This document shows positions 18,029 through 26,022 of a stretch of 64,000 nt of DNA, in pieces (within the stretch, counting starts at the first letter, position 1; each line of letters begins with the position of its first letter). Made by a program: the position numbers and the translations under genes. The stretch covers positions 3,270,132 through 3,334,131 of the forward strand of contig OY282519.1 in assembly GCA_958296405.1 (NCBI GenBank), in the 5' to 3' direction. Source of the DNA: an uncultured Pseudomonadales bacterium (GTDB taxonomy: Bacteria > Pseudomonadota > Gammaproteobacteria > Pseudomonadales > Azotimanducaceae). Under the pieces are notes generated by a model that worked only from the letters and a program-made list of their open reading frames with translations, searched no databases and was not told where the DNA came from.

Positions 18029-18811
18029 TCAGCAGATCTCCGTGAGCGCGTCCAACACCTCGTTCGGGCGCTCGGCCAGCATGGAGTGGCCGCACCCCGC
18101 CAACGTGACGACGCGCGCATCCGGCAGCGACCGCGCCACGTCGATGCCCGCCCGCCGCGGCGTCATCCGGTCCGCATCGCCGGCGATCACCAGCGTCGGC
18201 GCCGTCACCGGCCCCACGGCCGCGGCATCGAAAGCGTTGCAAGCGGCGAGGTCTGCATGGAACACGCCCGGGCCGGCACGCTCGATCAGCCGCTCGCCAG
18301 CGCTCAACATCCAGATGCCGGGGTTGCGGTTGCCGCCCAGCGTGGCGCCGGCGCTGTGGCTCCATGCGTTGGCCATGTCGATGGCGGCGTGGTGATCGTC
18401 CGCGGCGGCGGCAAGCAGCGCGTCCGCCACCGGCATCGGCATGGATGTGCCGAGCAACGCCAGCGCCCGGCAACGCGCCGGGAAGTCTGCCGCGAAGCGA
18501 TAGGCGACGAGGGACCCCATGCTGTGCCCGGCCACCGCGGCTTGCGTCACGCCCAGCGCGTCGCACACCTCGGCAAGCCACGCGCTCATCGCCTCGATGC
18601 GCGTGAGGGCCGGCCCGTCGGTGCGGCCATGCCCAGGCAGATCAACGGCCAGCACCCGATAACCGCGGCGCGCGAAGCAACGCGCCGGCATCACCCAAAT
18701 CGTGTGATCCATGCCGGCGCCATGCACGAAGATCACCGTCGGCGCATCCGCGGCCGCATGGCCCGAACCGGTGCCGGCAAATGCCACCTTGCCGCGAACC
18801 TTGAACCTCAT
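18029..18811 (-). CDS. Alpha/beta-hydrolase
   Basis: A 260-aa alpha/beta-hydrolase with an intact triad. VIFVHGAGMDHTIW is the oxyanion hole, VAGHSMGSLVAYRFA the nucleophile elbow, IAGDADRMTP the acid and LAGCGHSMLAERP the catalytic His. The overall form is that of esterases/C-C hydrolases. Its start overlaps the metY stop by 4 bp, so it is translated after metY. That coupling suggests a linked metabolic step, but it is not a MetX-type acyltransferase by length or motif. Confidence 0.88.
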   Translation of the reverse strand: MRFKVRGKVAFAGTGSGHAAADAPTVIFVHGAGMDHTIWVMPARCFARRGYRVLAVDLPGHGRTDGPALTRIEAMSAWLAEVCDALGVTQAAVAGHSMGSLVAYRFAADFPARCRALALLGTSMPMPVADALLAAAADDHHAAIDMANAWSHSAGATLGGNRNPGIWMLSAGERLIERAGPGVFHADLAACNAFDAAAVGPVTAPTLVIAGDADRMTPRRAGIDVARSLPDARVVTLAGCGHSMLAERPNEVLDALTEIC

Positions 18812-20160
18812 GATGCGGCGGCGGCCTTCGCGGCCGGGCGCGCGGCGGCGGGAGCGCGTTGTGAACGCCGCAGGGCGCGGTTCAAGTCATCAACGAGGTC
18901 CGCCGGGTCTTCAAGGCCCACGGAGAGACGCACCAGCCCCTCGCCGATGCCGGCAGCGGCCAACGCTGCGTCATCCATGCGATGGTGGGTGGTGCTGGCC
19001 GGATGGATGACCAAGGACTTCGCGTCGCCGACATTGGCAAGATGCGAAAAGAGTGACAACGCCTCGATGAAGCGTCGCCCGGCGGCGCGGCCACCCTTGA
19101 TGTGGAAGCCGAACACCGCGCCGGCGCCACGCGGCAGCAGCCGTTGCGCCAACTCGTGGTCTGGATGGCTCGCCAAGCCCGGATAGCCGACACTCTCCAC
19201 AGCGTCTTGCCCAGCCAAGAACTCCGCCACCGCCAAGGCGTTCGCCACATGGCGCTCCATTCGCAGCGGCAAGGTTTCAAGCCCTTGCAGGATGTGGAAT
19301 GCGGTGGTGGGCGCCATGCAGGCGCCGAAATCACGGATGCCCTCCTTGCGCGCCCGCGTGATGAACGCCTGCGGGCCAAACTCCTCGGCAAACGTGAGGT
19401 CGTGAAAGCCGGCGTAGGGCGCCGTCAGCGTGGGAAAGCGGCCCGACGCCTCCCAATCGAAGGTGCCGCCATCCACCACCAACCCGCCGATGACCACGCC
19501 GTGGCCGCTCAGGAACTTCGTTGCCGAGTGCATCACGAGGTCTGCGCCGAGGCGAAACGGCTGGCAAAGCCAAGGTGTGGTGAAGGTGGAATCCACCAGC
19601 AGCGGCATGCCCGCGGCATGGGCGACGGCAGACACAGCCGGAATGTCCAACACCTCAATCCCGGGGTTGCCCAACGTCTCGCCGAACATGAGCTTCGTGT
19701 TGGGCCGCACCGCGGCGGCGAAGGCTTGCGGAGAACGCGGATCGACGAACGTCGTCTCGATGCCAAAGCGCGGCAGCGTGTACTCCAACAGGTTGTGCGA
19801 ACCGCCGTACAAAGAGCGCGACGCGACGATGTGATCCCCCGCGGAGCAGATGGTGGCGATGGCGAGATGCAGCGCCGCCTGCCCACTCGCCACCGCGATG
19901 GCGCCGACGCCGCCTTCCAACGCGCTCACCCGCTCCTCCAGCACCGCGTTGGTGGGATTCGAGAGCCGCGAGTAAACGTGCCCTGCCCGCTCGATGTTGA
20001 AGAGGCCCACCGCATGGTCGGTGTCTGGAAACACGAACGACGCGCTTTGGTAGATCGGCGTGGCGCGTGCGCCGGTGGCGGAATCCGGCACCTGCCCGGC
20101 GTGCAGCGTCAAGGTGTCGAAGCCGGTGCTGCGCGGTGCGCGATGTTCTCGTGTTGCCAT
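18808..20160 (-). CDS. metY: O-acetylhomoserine/O-succinylhomoserine sulfhydrylase (Cys/Met PLP family)
   Basis: A 450-aa member of the Cys/Met metabolism PLP family. Landmarks: FDTLTLHAGQVPD, PIYQSASFVF, YSRLSNPTNAVLEERVSALEGG, SRSLYGGSHNLLEYTLPRFGIET and VMHSATKFLSGHG, with the PLP-binding Lys. FAEEFGPQAFITRARKEG and the C-terminal RLSVGLEDPADLVDDL fit MetY rather than the shorter MetB/MetC. It makes homocysteine from an activated homoserine and sulfide. It has an Ala-rich C-terminal tail of about 25 residues. It is first in a two-gene unit with the hydrolase. I saw no SAM riboswitch in the 155-bp leader region. Confidence 0.92.
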   Translation of the reverse strand: MATREHRAPRSTGFDTLTLHAGQVPDSATGARATPIYQSASFVFPDTDHAVGLFNIERAGHVYSRLSNPTNAVLEERVSALEGGVGAIAVASGQAALHLAIATICSAGDHIVASRSLYGGSHNLLEYTLPRFGIETTFVDPRSPQAFAAAVRPNTKLMFGETLGNPGIEVLDIPAVSAVAHAAGMPLLVDSTFTTPWLCQPFRLGADLVMHSATKFLSGHGVVIGGLVVDGGTFDWEASGRFPTLTAPYAGFHDLTFAEEFGPQAFITRARKEGIRDFGACMAPTTAFHILQGLETLPLRMERHVANALAVAEFLAGQDAVESVGYPGLASHPDHELAQRLLPRGAGAVFGFHIKGGRAAGRRFIEALSLFSHLANVGDAKSLVIHPASTTHHRMDDAALAAAGIGEGLVRLSVGLEDPADLVDDLNRALRRSQRAPAAARPAAKAAAAS

Positions 20161-20276
20161 GCTCTCGCCGGATGCTGACGTGTCTCGATGGTATCCGACT
20201 TGACGCGAGGGGTGCCGCTGGCGGATGGGCCCCGTCGCGGCTCCCCGAGCCCCGCCCCACCTCCGCCCACTGCGAA

Positions 20277-20282
20277 TATACT
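20277..20282 (+). promoter_or_regulatory. Candidate -10 element of DmdA-like gene
   Basis: TATACT lies 33 bases before the ATG at 20316. No TTGACA-like -35 is seen about 17 bases upstream. Confidence 0.4.
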
Positions 20283-20315
20283 GCCGCGCCGTCGGTGGCG
20301 TAGCGGGGCGTCAAC

Positions 20316-21458
20316 ATGGCTGAGTCGGCAGTGGGCAGCCAGCCCAAGATCGCTTTTGGGCCGCGGGTGCGGAAGTCTCCCTTTCACGCGGCGACGCTGC
20401 GCCACGGCGCCAGCGCCTTCACGGTCTACAACCACATGTATCTGCCGATGGCATACGCCGCGCCAGAGGAGGACTATTGGGGCGCGGTGCGGAACGTGCA
20501 GCTTTGGGATGTGGCGTGCGAGCGCCAGATGCAGGTGCGCGGCGCCGATGCGCTGCGCTTCGCCCAACTGCTCACGCCGCGAGACCTGTCCAAGCTGCAA
20601 GTGGGGCAAGCCGCCTACGCGCTCATCACCAATCCTGACGGCGGCATCCTCAACGATCCCGTTGCGCTGCGGGTAGCCGAAGATTGCTTTTGGTTCTCCC
20701 TGGCGGACAGCGACACGCTGCTGTGGGCACAGGGCTTGGCCGCCAACGGGGATGACGCCGTGACCGTGAGCGAGCCGGACGTGTCGCCGCTGCAGGTGCA
20801 GGGGCCGAGCTCCACGGAGCTCCTGGCCGGCCTGCTTGGCGACTGGGTGCGCGAATTGGGCTTCTACCGCTTCCGCGAGTTCGATTTCGATGGCATTCCG
20901 CTCTTGGTGGGGCGCATGGGCTACAGCCGCGAGCGCTGCTTCGAGCTGTTCCTGCGCGACGCCGAACTTGGCGAGGCGCTTTGGCAGCGGCTCTGGGAGG
21001 CCGGGCAGCCGCTCGGCATCTCCGCTGGCGCACCGCACCTCGCCCTGCGGTTAGAAGCCGGCATCTATGCCTATCTCACGGACCTCAACACGGCCACCAA
21101 CCCATTCGAGGTGGGCTTGGGTTGGACCGTGCAGCTGGATTCCGAAGCCCCCTTCATCGGCCAAGACGCCCTGCGCGACATCGCAGCCAAGCCGCTCACA
21201 CGGCGCATGTTGGGGGCGGAGATCGAGGGCGAGCCGCTGTGGAACGGGATCGAACATCGGCTGCCGGTGCTGGCCGATGGCGAGGAGGCCGGCCATCTGA
21301 CGAGCGCCGGCTACTCGCCCCGCCTAGAGCGGAACATCGGCTTCGTGATGCTGAACCGGCCCTACGACGAACCCGGCCGCGAGATCGCCGTGCAGTTCCC
21401 AACCGCCACACTCAGGGCCAAGGTCGTCAACATGCCTTGGATGAAGCGGCAGCGCTAA
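20316..21458 (+). CDS. DmdA/GcvT-like folate-dependent aminomethyltransferase family protein
   Basis: A 380-aa protein of the glycine-cleavage T-protein fold. The N-terminal half carries AFTVYNHMYLPM, LWDVACERQMQVRGADALRFAQLLTPRDLSKL, INDPVALRVA-like (LNDPVALRVAED) and FWFSLADSDTLLWAQGLA. These closely follow the pattern I recall for DMSP demethylase DmdA, including the VYNHM segment. The C-terminal barrel has GAPHLALRLEAGIYAYLTDLN and NPFEVGLGWTV. DmdA moves a methyl group from DMSP to tetrahydrofolate; related proteins act on other methylated or dimethylglycine-type substrates. No dmdBCD genes are adjacent, so DMSP use is an inference. Confidence 0.72.
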   Translation: MAESAVGSQPKIAFGPRVRKSPFHAATLRHGASAFTVYNHMYLPMAYAAPEEDYWGAVRNVQLWDVACERQMQVRGADALRFAQLLTPRDLSKLQVGQAAYALITNPDGGILNDPVALRVAEDCFWFSLADSDTLLWAQGLAANGDDAVTVSEPDVSPLQVQGPSSTELLAGLLGDWVRELGFYRFREFDFDGIPLLVGRMGYSRERCFELFLRDAELGEALWQRLWEAGQPLGISAGAPHLALRLEAGIYAYLTDLNTATNPFEVGLGWTVQLDSEAPFIGQDALRDIAAKPLTRRMLGAEIEGEPLWNGIEHRLPVLADGEEAGHLTSAGYSPRLERNIGFVMLNRPYDEPGREIAVQFPTATLRAKVVNMPWMKRQR

Positions 21459-21470
21459 GCAAGCGACGGG

Positions 21471-22394
21471 CTAGCCAAGCGCCTGCGTCAGCGCTTCCGG
21501 CAGCCGCGGATGGCGGAATGTGAAGCCGCTCGCCACCGCCCGCGTCGGCACGACACGCTGCCCGCCAAACAAGAGCTCCCGCGCCAAATCCCCCAACAGC
21601 CAAGTGACTGGCGCGCGCGGCACGCGCAAGAAGGCCGGCCTGTCCAAGGCCTGCGCCAGCGCCCGCGTGAACGCCTGGTTGTCCACCGGATGCGGCGCCG
21701 TGGCGTTGACGGCGCCGGCTAAGGAGCCGTCCGCGGCAACATGGAAGATGAGCCGCACAAGGTCGTGGCGCTCAATCCAAGACATCCATTGCCGCCCAGA
21801 GCCGAGCGGCCCGCCCAAGCCGAGTTGGAACGGCGGCAGGAGCCGCGCCAGCAAGCCGCCCTGCCGGGCGAGCACGAGGCCGATGCGCAACTGCGCCACG
21901 CGCACGCCAAACTCTGAAGCCGGCACCGCCGCCGCTTCTGTCGCCGCGCACACCGCGTGGCTGAAGCAATCCCGGTGGGGCGCCGTCTCATCCAAGCACT
22001 CATCGCCGCGCAGCCCATACCAGCCAACGGCGGAAGCGTTGATCCACACCCTGGGCGGCGGCGGCGCGCGTTCGAGCAACCCCAATAGCTGCTGCGCGAT
22101 GCGTGGCCTGGAAGCGAGGATGCGTTCGCGCCGGGCGCGCGTCCAAACGCCAGCGGCGATGGGCGCGCCGGCCAAGTGAACGACGACGTCGAAACTCGCA
22201 TCAGCGCCAAGTTCGTCCAAGGATTCGACCAGCCGCACCCGCGACGGCAGCGCGGCGCACACCGCATGGCGGGTGAGCACCGTCACATCCTGCGCAGACA
22301 ACGCCTCCACCAGCCGCCGCCCGATGAACCCGGTGCCGCCGGTGACGAGCCAGCGCTCGCCGGGCGGCGCGTCGGTGCTGGGCGGCGGCCTCAC
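21471..22394 (-). CDS. TIGR01777 family NAD-binding epimerase/SDR
   Basis: A 307-aa extended SDR. LVTGGTGFIGRRLVEAL is the dinucleotide-binding motif. VVHLAGAPIA, WINASAVGWYG and the C-terminal DUF1731-type region (PAFLRVPRAPVTWLLGD, LLFGGQRVVPTRAVASGFTFRHPRL) identify the YfcH/TIGR01777 family. Function is poorly known. Its start overlaps the GbsR/MarR gene stop by 4 bp, so the regulator and enzyme form one operon. Confidence 0.92.
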   Translation of the reverse strand: MRPPPSTDAPPGERWLVTGGTGFIGRRLVEALSAQDVTVLTRHAVCAALPSRVRLVESLDELGADASFDVVVHLAGAPIAAGVWTRARRERILASRPRIAQQLLGLLERAPPPPRVWINASAVGWYGLRGDECLDETAPHRDCFSHAVCAATEAAAVPASEFGVRVAQLRIGLVLARQGGLLARLLPPFQLGLGGPLGSGRQWMSWIERHDLVRLIFHVAADGSLAGAVNATAPHPVDNQAFTRALAQALDRPAFLRVPRAPVTWLLGDLARELLFGGQRVVPTRAVASGFTFRHPRLPEALTQALG

Positions 22395-22963
22395 TGCGGG
22401 CGGCTCCCGCCCCCTGGCCGCAGCGCCCGCACCACTTGCGAGCCCAAGCTGATGAGCGCCACCCAGCTCGTTTTCGGCAACGTCAGCATCTGTTCATACC
22501 AGCTATTCATCGTCTCGATGAAGGCCATCATGTCCGCCAGCCGAGTCATGGCGGTGCCGTCGACGTCTGGGTCGGCCTCCGCGGCGGCAACGCACTCCTT
22601 CAAAGCTGCCCGCGCCGGGTCCACTTCGCGGGCTTTGCGGCCTTCGGCGATGCGCTTCACCACTTCCCAGAGGTCCGTTTCGGCCTCGAAGTGGTCGCGG
22701 CGATCACCGCGCATCGGCACGCGGCGGATGAGCTTCCAGTTCACCAGCTCGCGCAGCGAGTTGCTGACGCCAGAGCGGGCGATGCCAAGCCGCGCCGCGA
22801 TGCGTTCCGCGGTGAGCGGGCCGTCCGAAAGGTAGAGCAGCGCGTGAATCTGGGCGATGGAGCGATTCACCCCCCAGTGATTGCCCATGTCGCCCCAATG
22901 CAGGATGAACTTCTCCACCGGCGCCGGGAGCGGCTCGATGGTGCTTTCTGATGTGTCAGTCAT
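22391..22963 (-). CDS. GbsR/MarR-family transcriptional regulator
   Basis: A 190-aa protein with a central winged helix-turn-helix: QIHALLYLSDGPLTAERIAARLGIARSGVSNSLRELVNWKLIRRVP. The opening KFILHWGDMGNHWGVNRSIAQIHALL and the helical C-terminal half are typical of the GbsR subgroup. It probably controls its own operon with the TIGR01777 gene. The ATG at 22963 gives MTDTSESTIEP; an in-frame ATG further upstream lacks support. Confidence 0.88.
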   Translation of the reverse strand: MTDTSESTIEPLPAPVEKFILHWGDMGNHWGVNRSIAQIHALLYLSDGPLTAERIAARLGIARSGVSNSLRELVNWKLIRRVPMRGDRRDHFEAETDLWEVVKRIAEGRKAREVDPARAALKECVAAAEADPDVDGTAMTRLADMMAFIETMNSWYEQMLTLPKTSWVALISLGSQVVRALRPGGGSRPQ

Positions 22964-23113
22964 AACAGAAGTATCAGAGCAGACCAACTCGCCGTCAATT
23001 GCCTGTCGACGCAAAGAGCAGGAATATCCTGCTTTGCGGGCGAACTCAGCCGATGGGATGCCCGTAGGAAGAATCGTGCAGTTCGGCCCCGCCGGTTCGG
23101 ACGCGCCATTCGC

Positions 23114-23140
23114 GGCCCAATGGGACCCTCATGCCGCGGC
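23114..23140. repeat. Left copy of 27-bp direct repeat flanking the R-M module
   Basis: The repeat starts GGCCCAATGGGACCC and ends TCATGCCGCGGC. A copy with 2 mismatches in 27 lies at 25476-25502 in the same orientation. A GTTCGGA also precedes each copy by about 10-20 bases. The pair brackets the methylase and nuclease genes and no others. Confidence 0.7.
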
Positions 23141-23254
23141 ACGCTCGACCACGGTATCAACAGGTTCCACTTCGTCCCGCGCCGCCCGGTCCGACTCTGC
23201 CGCGCCCTCCCAACTCCGCGCCCCCCTACGGACGCCGCCGAAATGTCAACAGCT

Positions 23255-24388
23255 TCACCTGTCCTTCTCGAGAAGAAACAAGAACTCTCTATTTGGCTTC
23301 TCGGCGTCTTGCAGCCACTTGTTTGTCCAAGTCATGCTAGCCATCACGTTTCTCGAGTGATCAAGTTCAACGACGTCCTCCAGCCTGCCGTGGCGGCGCA
23401 TTACTTCATTCAACTCCGCGGCCGTCGCCCGCCCACCGGAACCGTATGACAGCATGACGTAACTCGCGTTGGTCGCCGCAATCAATCGATCAACGGCTTC
23501 AACGGCAGCGAGCTTTCCGTCGGCATTCCGACGAAACTCCTCGAAGGGGGAAGCGGCGACTGGATCGGACGTATCCTTTCTTCGCATCGCCTTGCCGAAC
23601 AATGCAGGGGCGTCCGACAGAACAACAGTCTTCCAGACATGGTAGTAGGCTGCATAGCGTACTCGCGACGGAGGCATTTTCTCGTTGTTCGATCCATAGG
23701 GCGGGTCATAGTACGCTAGATCGATTTGCTGAGTCGGTAACAGATCGAATATGTCGCTCCGGGACACTCTATGTTGGCCGTGCGAAGATAGCAACGCCGG
23801 CAATCGCAGCGTCAAGTCTTGGTATGACCGCGGCGACCAGTCCCGCAGATAAGAAGCAAAGTGCCCGACGCTACTGTCCACTCTGTCCAATGCCAAAATT
23901 AGGCTCGTCAATGCCACCGCCTTCTCAACGGCATCAAGCCGCAGCACTTCGATCTCCTGTCGGATCGCGTCGAGGCGTCTGGTGTTCTTGATCTGCCATG
24001 GCCTTTTGAGGCCGTCGCTCTGCACAGAGCAGCCACCATTTGGCAGTCCCCCATAGTGTTCCGTGAACCAGCCGTCGGTCGGCGGAACGGCGTTGAGGTG
24101 GTCAAGCAGATCTTGGTAATGTTCCTTGCTCTTCTCGTTCCTCAAATAGCAATTGCCGAACGCCTCCGACCAGACGGCGATGTCGTTGCAGCGTACCTCG
24201 TATCCCTGCTGTGCGAATGCTTGCGACACTCTAGTGGTGCCCGAGAAGCCGTCCAGCACCGTTCGCGCCCCAGTCCTTCTAGCAAGTTTGAGGATGTAGG
24301 GAATGAGCTTGAGCTTGGATCCGGCGTACTTGATACCCTCGGTGGGAGGCGCATCAATGCGATCTTCCAAGAGTTGAAGCTGGTTCAT
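23255..24388 (-). CDS. D12-class N6-adenine DNA methyltransferase (type II R-M)
   Basis: A 377-aa D12-class (Dam-like alpha group) methylase. GIKYAGSKLKLIPYI (residues 18-32) and TVLDGFSGTTRVSQAF (43-58) form the SAM-binding region, and YYDPPYGSN (DPPY at 228-231) is the catalytic motif. It methylates adenine in an unknown target. It is the downstream gene of a two-gene operon, and its ATG overlaps the stop of the upstream nuclease gene by 4 bp. The module is less GC-rich than its neighbours and lies between direct repeats, so recent transfer is likely. Confidence 0.9.
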   Translation of the reverse strand: MNQLQLLEDRIDAPPTEGIKYAGSKLKLIPYILKLARRTGARTVLDGFSGTTRVSQAFAQQGYEVRCNDIAVWSEAFGNCYLRNEKSKEHYQDLLDHLNAVPPTDGWFTEHYGGLPNGGCSVQSDGLKRPWQIKNTRRLDAIRQEIEVLRLDAVEKAVALTSLILALDRVDSSVGHFASYLRDWSPRSYQDLTLRLPALLSSHGQHRVSRSDIFDLLPTQQIDLAYYDPPYGSNNEKMPPSRVRYAAYYHVWKTVVLSDAPALFGKAMRRKDTSDPVAASPFEEFRRNADGKLAAVEAVDRLIAATNASYVMLSYGSGGRATAAELNEVMRRHGRLEDVVELDHSRNVMASMTWTNKWLQDAEKPNREFLFLLEKDR

Positions 24389-25233
24389 GGTGCGTTGCTT
24401 GGATCGCGCTTAAGGCGATCGATGTCGGCCTTAACCGCTTCCAATGCGGCCAAGTGCCCATGCTCGGACGCCACCAGCCCATGGGAGAACAGTTCGACAA
24501 GCGTATCGCTGGTGGAATAGTCGATCCAACCGCCCGTAACGCTACGGAAGTACGCCTCGCTGTTCCTCGTGTGAGTCCACAGACCCCGTTGAAGTGCGTT
24601 TGCCGTAGCGTCACCGTAGCGTACCTCGCAGATATAGTTCCGCGCCTCGTCATAGAAGCGATAGACAGGGTGCTTTCGGCGCTGGCCCGCTGCATGTCTG
24701 GCAATCAGCGAGGTTCGCCGCACCACACGGTCGTAGTCAAAGACGAGGATGTTGCATCGTCTTCGTCTCTCGTCGTAAATCAGTGGTAGAACGTTGACTT
24801 GCTTGAAACCAGAAAAAGCAGCGGTTCCTAGGACCCGCTGCACGGCCACCTTGCCTCGGATCTCCTCGCCTTCCTGTTGCAATCTCGGGTACATGCGGAA
24901 CTCCTTATCCGTAGAGAGTTGGAGCGGGCCATGTCCGTACGCTTTCAAGCTAACAGGAAACTCGTCATTCGTGAGTTCGTTGACTATCTTGATGTCCTCT
25001 TCCTTCGACTTCGCTCGGAACAGATCCTTGCCGACATGGACTGATCGGAAGTCATACATATATTGATTGATGAACTCGGAAACGGCAATCTCCGCTAGGT
25101 CGCCGTGCGTTTTGTTGCCGATGAGGCGCATGGTGAAGATATTGCTCAGCGTCGTCGTGATTAGCAGCGGGCGCTTTCTGATCAGGATCGCCAGCCGATC
25201 AACGAAGTCGTCGTAGGAACTGTCGCTCTTCAT
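24385..25233 (-). CDS. Probable type II restriction endonuclease
   Basis: A 282-aa protein next to, and overlapping, a D12 methylase. No confident family was recognised. HGDLAEIAVSEFI (possible active-site Glu), KSKEEDIKIV and FPVSLKAYG are spaced like a divergent PD-(D/E)xK site, with SLK in place of the usual ExK. The middle region (HGPLQLSTDKEFRMYPRLQQEGEE) looks structured. The ATG at 25233 is chosen; in-frame codons upstream read as an Arg-rich non-protein stretch. The role as cognate nuclease is inferred from the ATGA overlap with the methylase. Composition is AT-richer than the flanking chromosome. Confidence 0.7.
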   Translation of the reverse strand: MKSDSSYDDFVDRLAILIRKRPLLITTTLSNIFTMRLIGNKTHGDLAEIAVSEFINQYMYDFRSVHVGKDLFRAKSKEEDIKIVNELTNDEFPVSLKAYGHGPLQLSTDKEFRMYPRLQQEGEEIRGKVAVQRVLGTAAFSGFKQVNVLPLIYDERRRRCNILVFDYDRVVRRTSLIARHAAGQRRKHPVYRFYDEARNYICEVRYGDATANALQRGLWTHTRNSEAYFRSVTGGWIDYSTSDTLVELFSHGLVASEHGHLAALEAVKADIDRLKRDPSNAP

Positions 25234-25475
25234 AGTCAGTCCGCGAAAGTCGGGGCAGCCCGTGACATCACATCGTGTGCGCACAGCGATCCGTCTCCGG
25301 ATGCGTCCTGGCTCCCGCGGAGTTGTCTCGTGCCAGTCAACAAGCGTAACGCATGGTCGTGGCCAGCGATAGGCAGTCAACGCACAGCCCGAACGTCCCT
25401 GTGCCGGCGACCGCAGCCGATGAAGGCGCTTGCGTGAGTTGAGCCGCCGAGTTCATCCGGGGCGCGTTCGGACCG

Positions 25476-25502
25476 GGCCCAATGTGGCCCTCATGCCGCG
25501 GC
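25476..25502. repeat. Right copy of 27-bp direct repeat flanking the R-M module
   Basis: It starts GGCCCAATGTGGCCC and ends TCATGCCGCGGC, and differs from the copy at 23114-23140 at two positions. See that entry for the arrangement. Confidence 0.7.
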
Positions 25503-25655
25503 TGGTACCACCGCCGCCTTAAGCGCTAGGTGCCGCGGATGTTCCGCGCCGGCTCCAGTCCTGCTTCGTCGCCTGTCACGCCTCACGCTGGGCAGCGCTG
25601 GGGCCACCCAGCCCCAGCGAACATGCCAAGTTTCCGTTTAAGCCCACTTCGGGCA

Positions 25656-25661
25656 GAATAT
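25656..25661 (+). promoter_or_regulatory. Candidate -10 six bases before the ferredoxin ATG
   Basis: GAATAT ends exactly six bases before the ATG at 25668, so transcription would begin at or next to the start codon. There is no Shine-Dalgarno sequence in the six-base gap (GCGCCC). Confidence 0.4.
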
Positions 25662-25667
25662 GCGCCC

Positions 25668-25988
25668 ATGCCCCGCGTCACCTTCATCGAACATAGCGGT
25701 GCCGAGCACACCGTCTCCTTGGAAACAGGCCAATCGCTGATGCGCGCGGCGGTGGACAACCTCGTGCCCGGCATCGATGCGGATTGTGGCGGCGAGTGCG
25801 CCTGCGCCACCTGCCACGTCATGTTCGACGAGCGCTGGTTCAAGGTGGTGGGCCCGCCGAGCGAGCGGGAGGCGGAAATGCTGGATTTGACGAGCGAGCG
25901 CCATGAGCGCTCGCGGCTCTCGTGCCAAGTCACCATCACCCCGGCCTTGGACGGCCTGAAGGCGCAGCTGCCGGAGTTTCAGTTCTAG
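25668..25988 (+). CDS. 2Fe-2S ferredoxin, adrenodoxin type
   Basis: A 106-aa ferredoxin. DCGGECACATCHV provides the Cys-x5-Cys-x2-Cys core, and RLSCQV the fourth Cys. MLDLTSERHERSRLSCQ and the C-terminal PALDGLKAQLPEFQF are typical of the vertebrate/adrenodoxin-like group (FdxB, terpredoxin). It carries single electrons, usually from an NADH-dependent reductase to a P450 or in Fe-S assembly; no such partner is adjacent. The start is likely leaderless: a -10-like hexamer stands six bases upstream and no ribosome site is seen. Confidence 0.92.
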   Translation: MPRVTFIEHSGAEHTVSLETGQSLMRAAVDNLVPGIDADCGGECACATCHVMFDERWFKVVGPPSEREAEMLDLTSERHERSRLSCQVTITPALDGLKAQLPEFQF

Positions 25989-26022
25989 GCAGCCAATCGG
26001 CGGGCCGTCTAGGCAGCCAATC
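25984..26022. repeat. 15-bp direct repeat at convergent gene ends
   Basis: TCTAGGCAGCCAATC occurs twice, at 25984-25998 and 26008-26022, 24 bases apart. The first copy covers the ferredoxin stop and the second reaches the RND gene stop. It looks like a local duplication; no function is evident. Confidence 0.6.

Larger units (their letters stand above)
25234..25667. other. Non-coding gap between the R-M module and ferredoxin
   Basis: No gene is supported. It holds the right copy of the 27-bp direct repeat (25476-25502). It also holds a perfect 8-bp inverted repeat, CGCTGGGG at 25596-25603 and CCCCAGCG at 25612-25619, which could be a hairpin or operator. A GAATAT hexamer immediately precedes the ferredoxin ATG. 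Confidence 0.5.

Noticed and set aside
18029-18811. MetX homoserine acyltransferase coupled to metY
   Set aside because: At 260 aa it is too short and lacks MetX motifs; it is a generic alpha/beta-hydrolase.
20161-20315. SAM or SAH riboswitch upstream of metY
   Set aside because: No conserved core or kink-turn pattern could be found in the 155-bp region.
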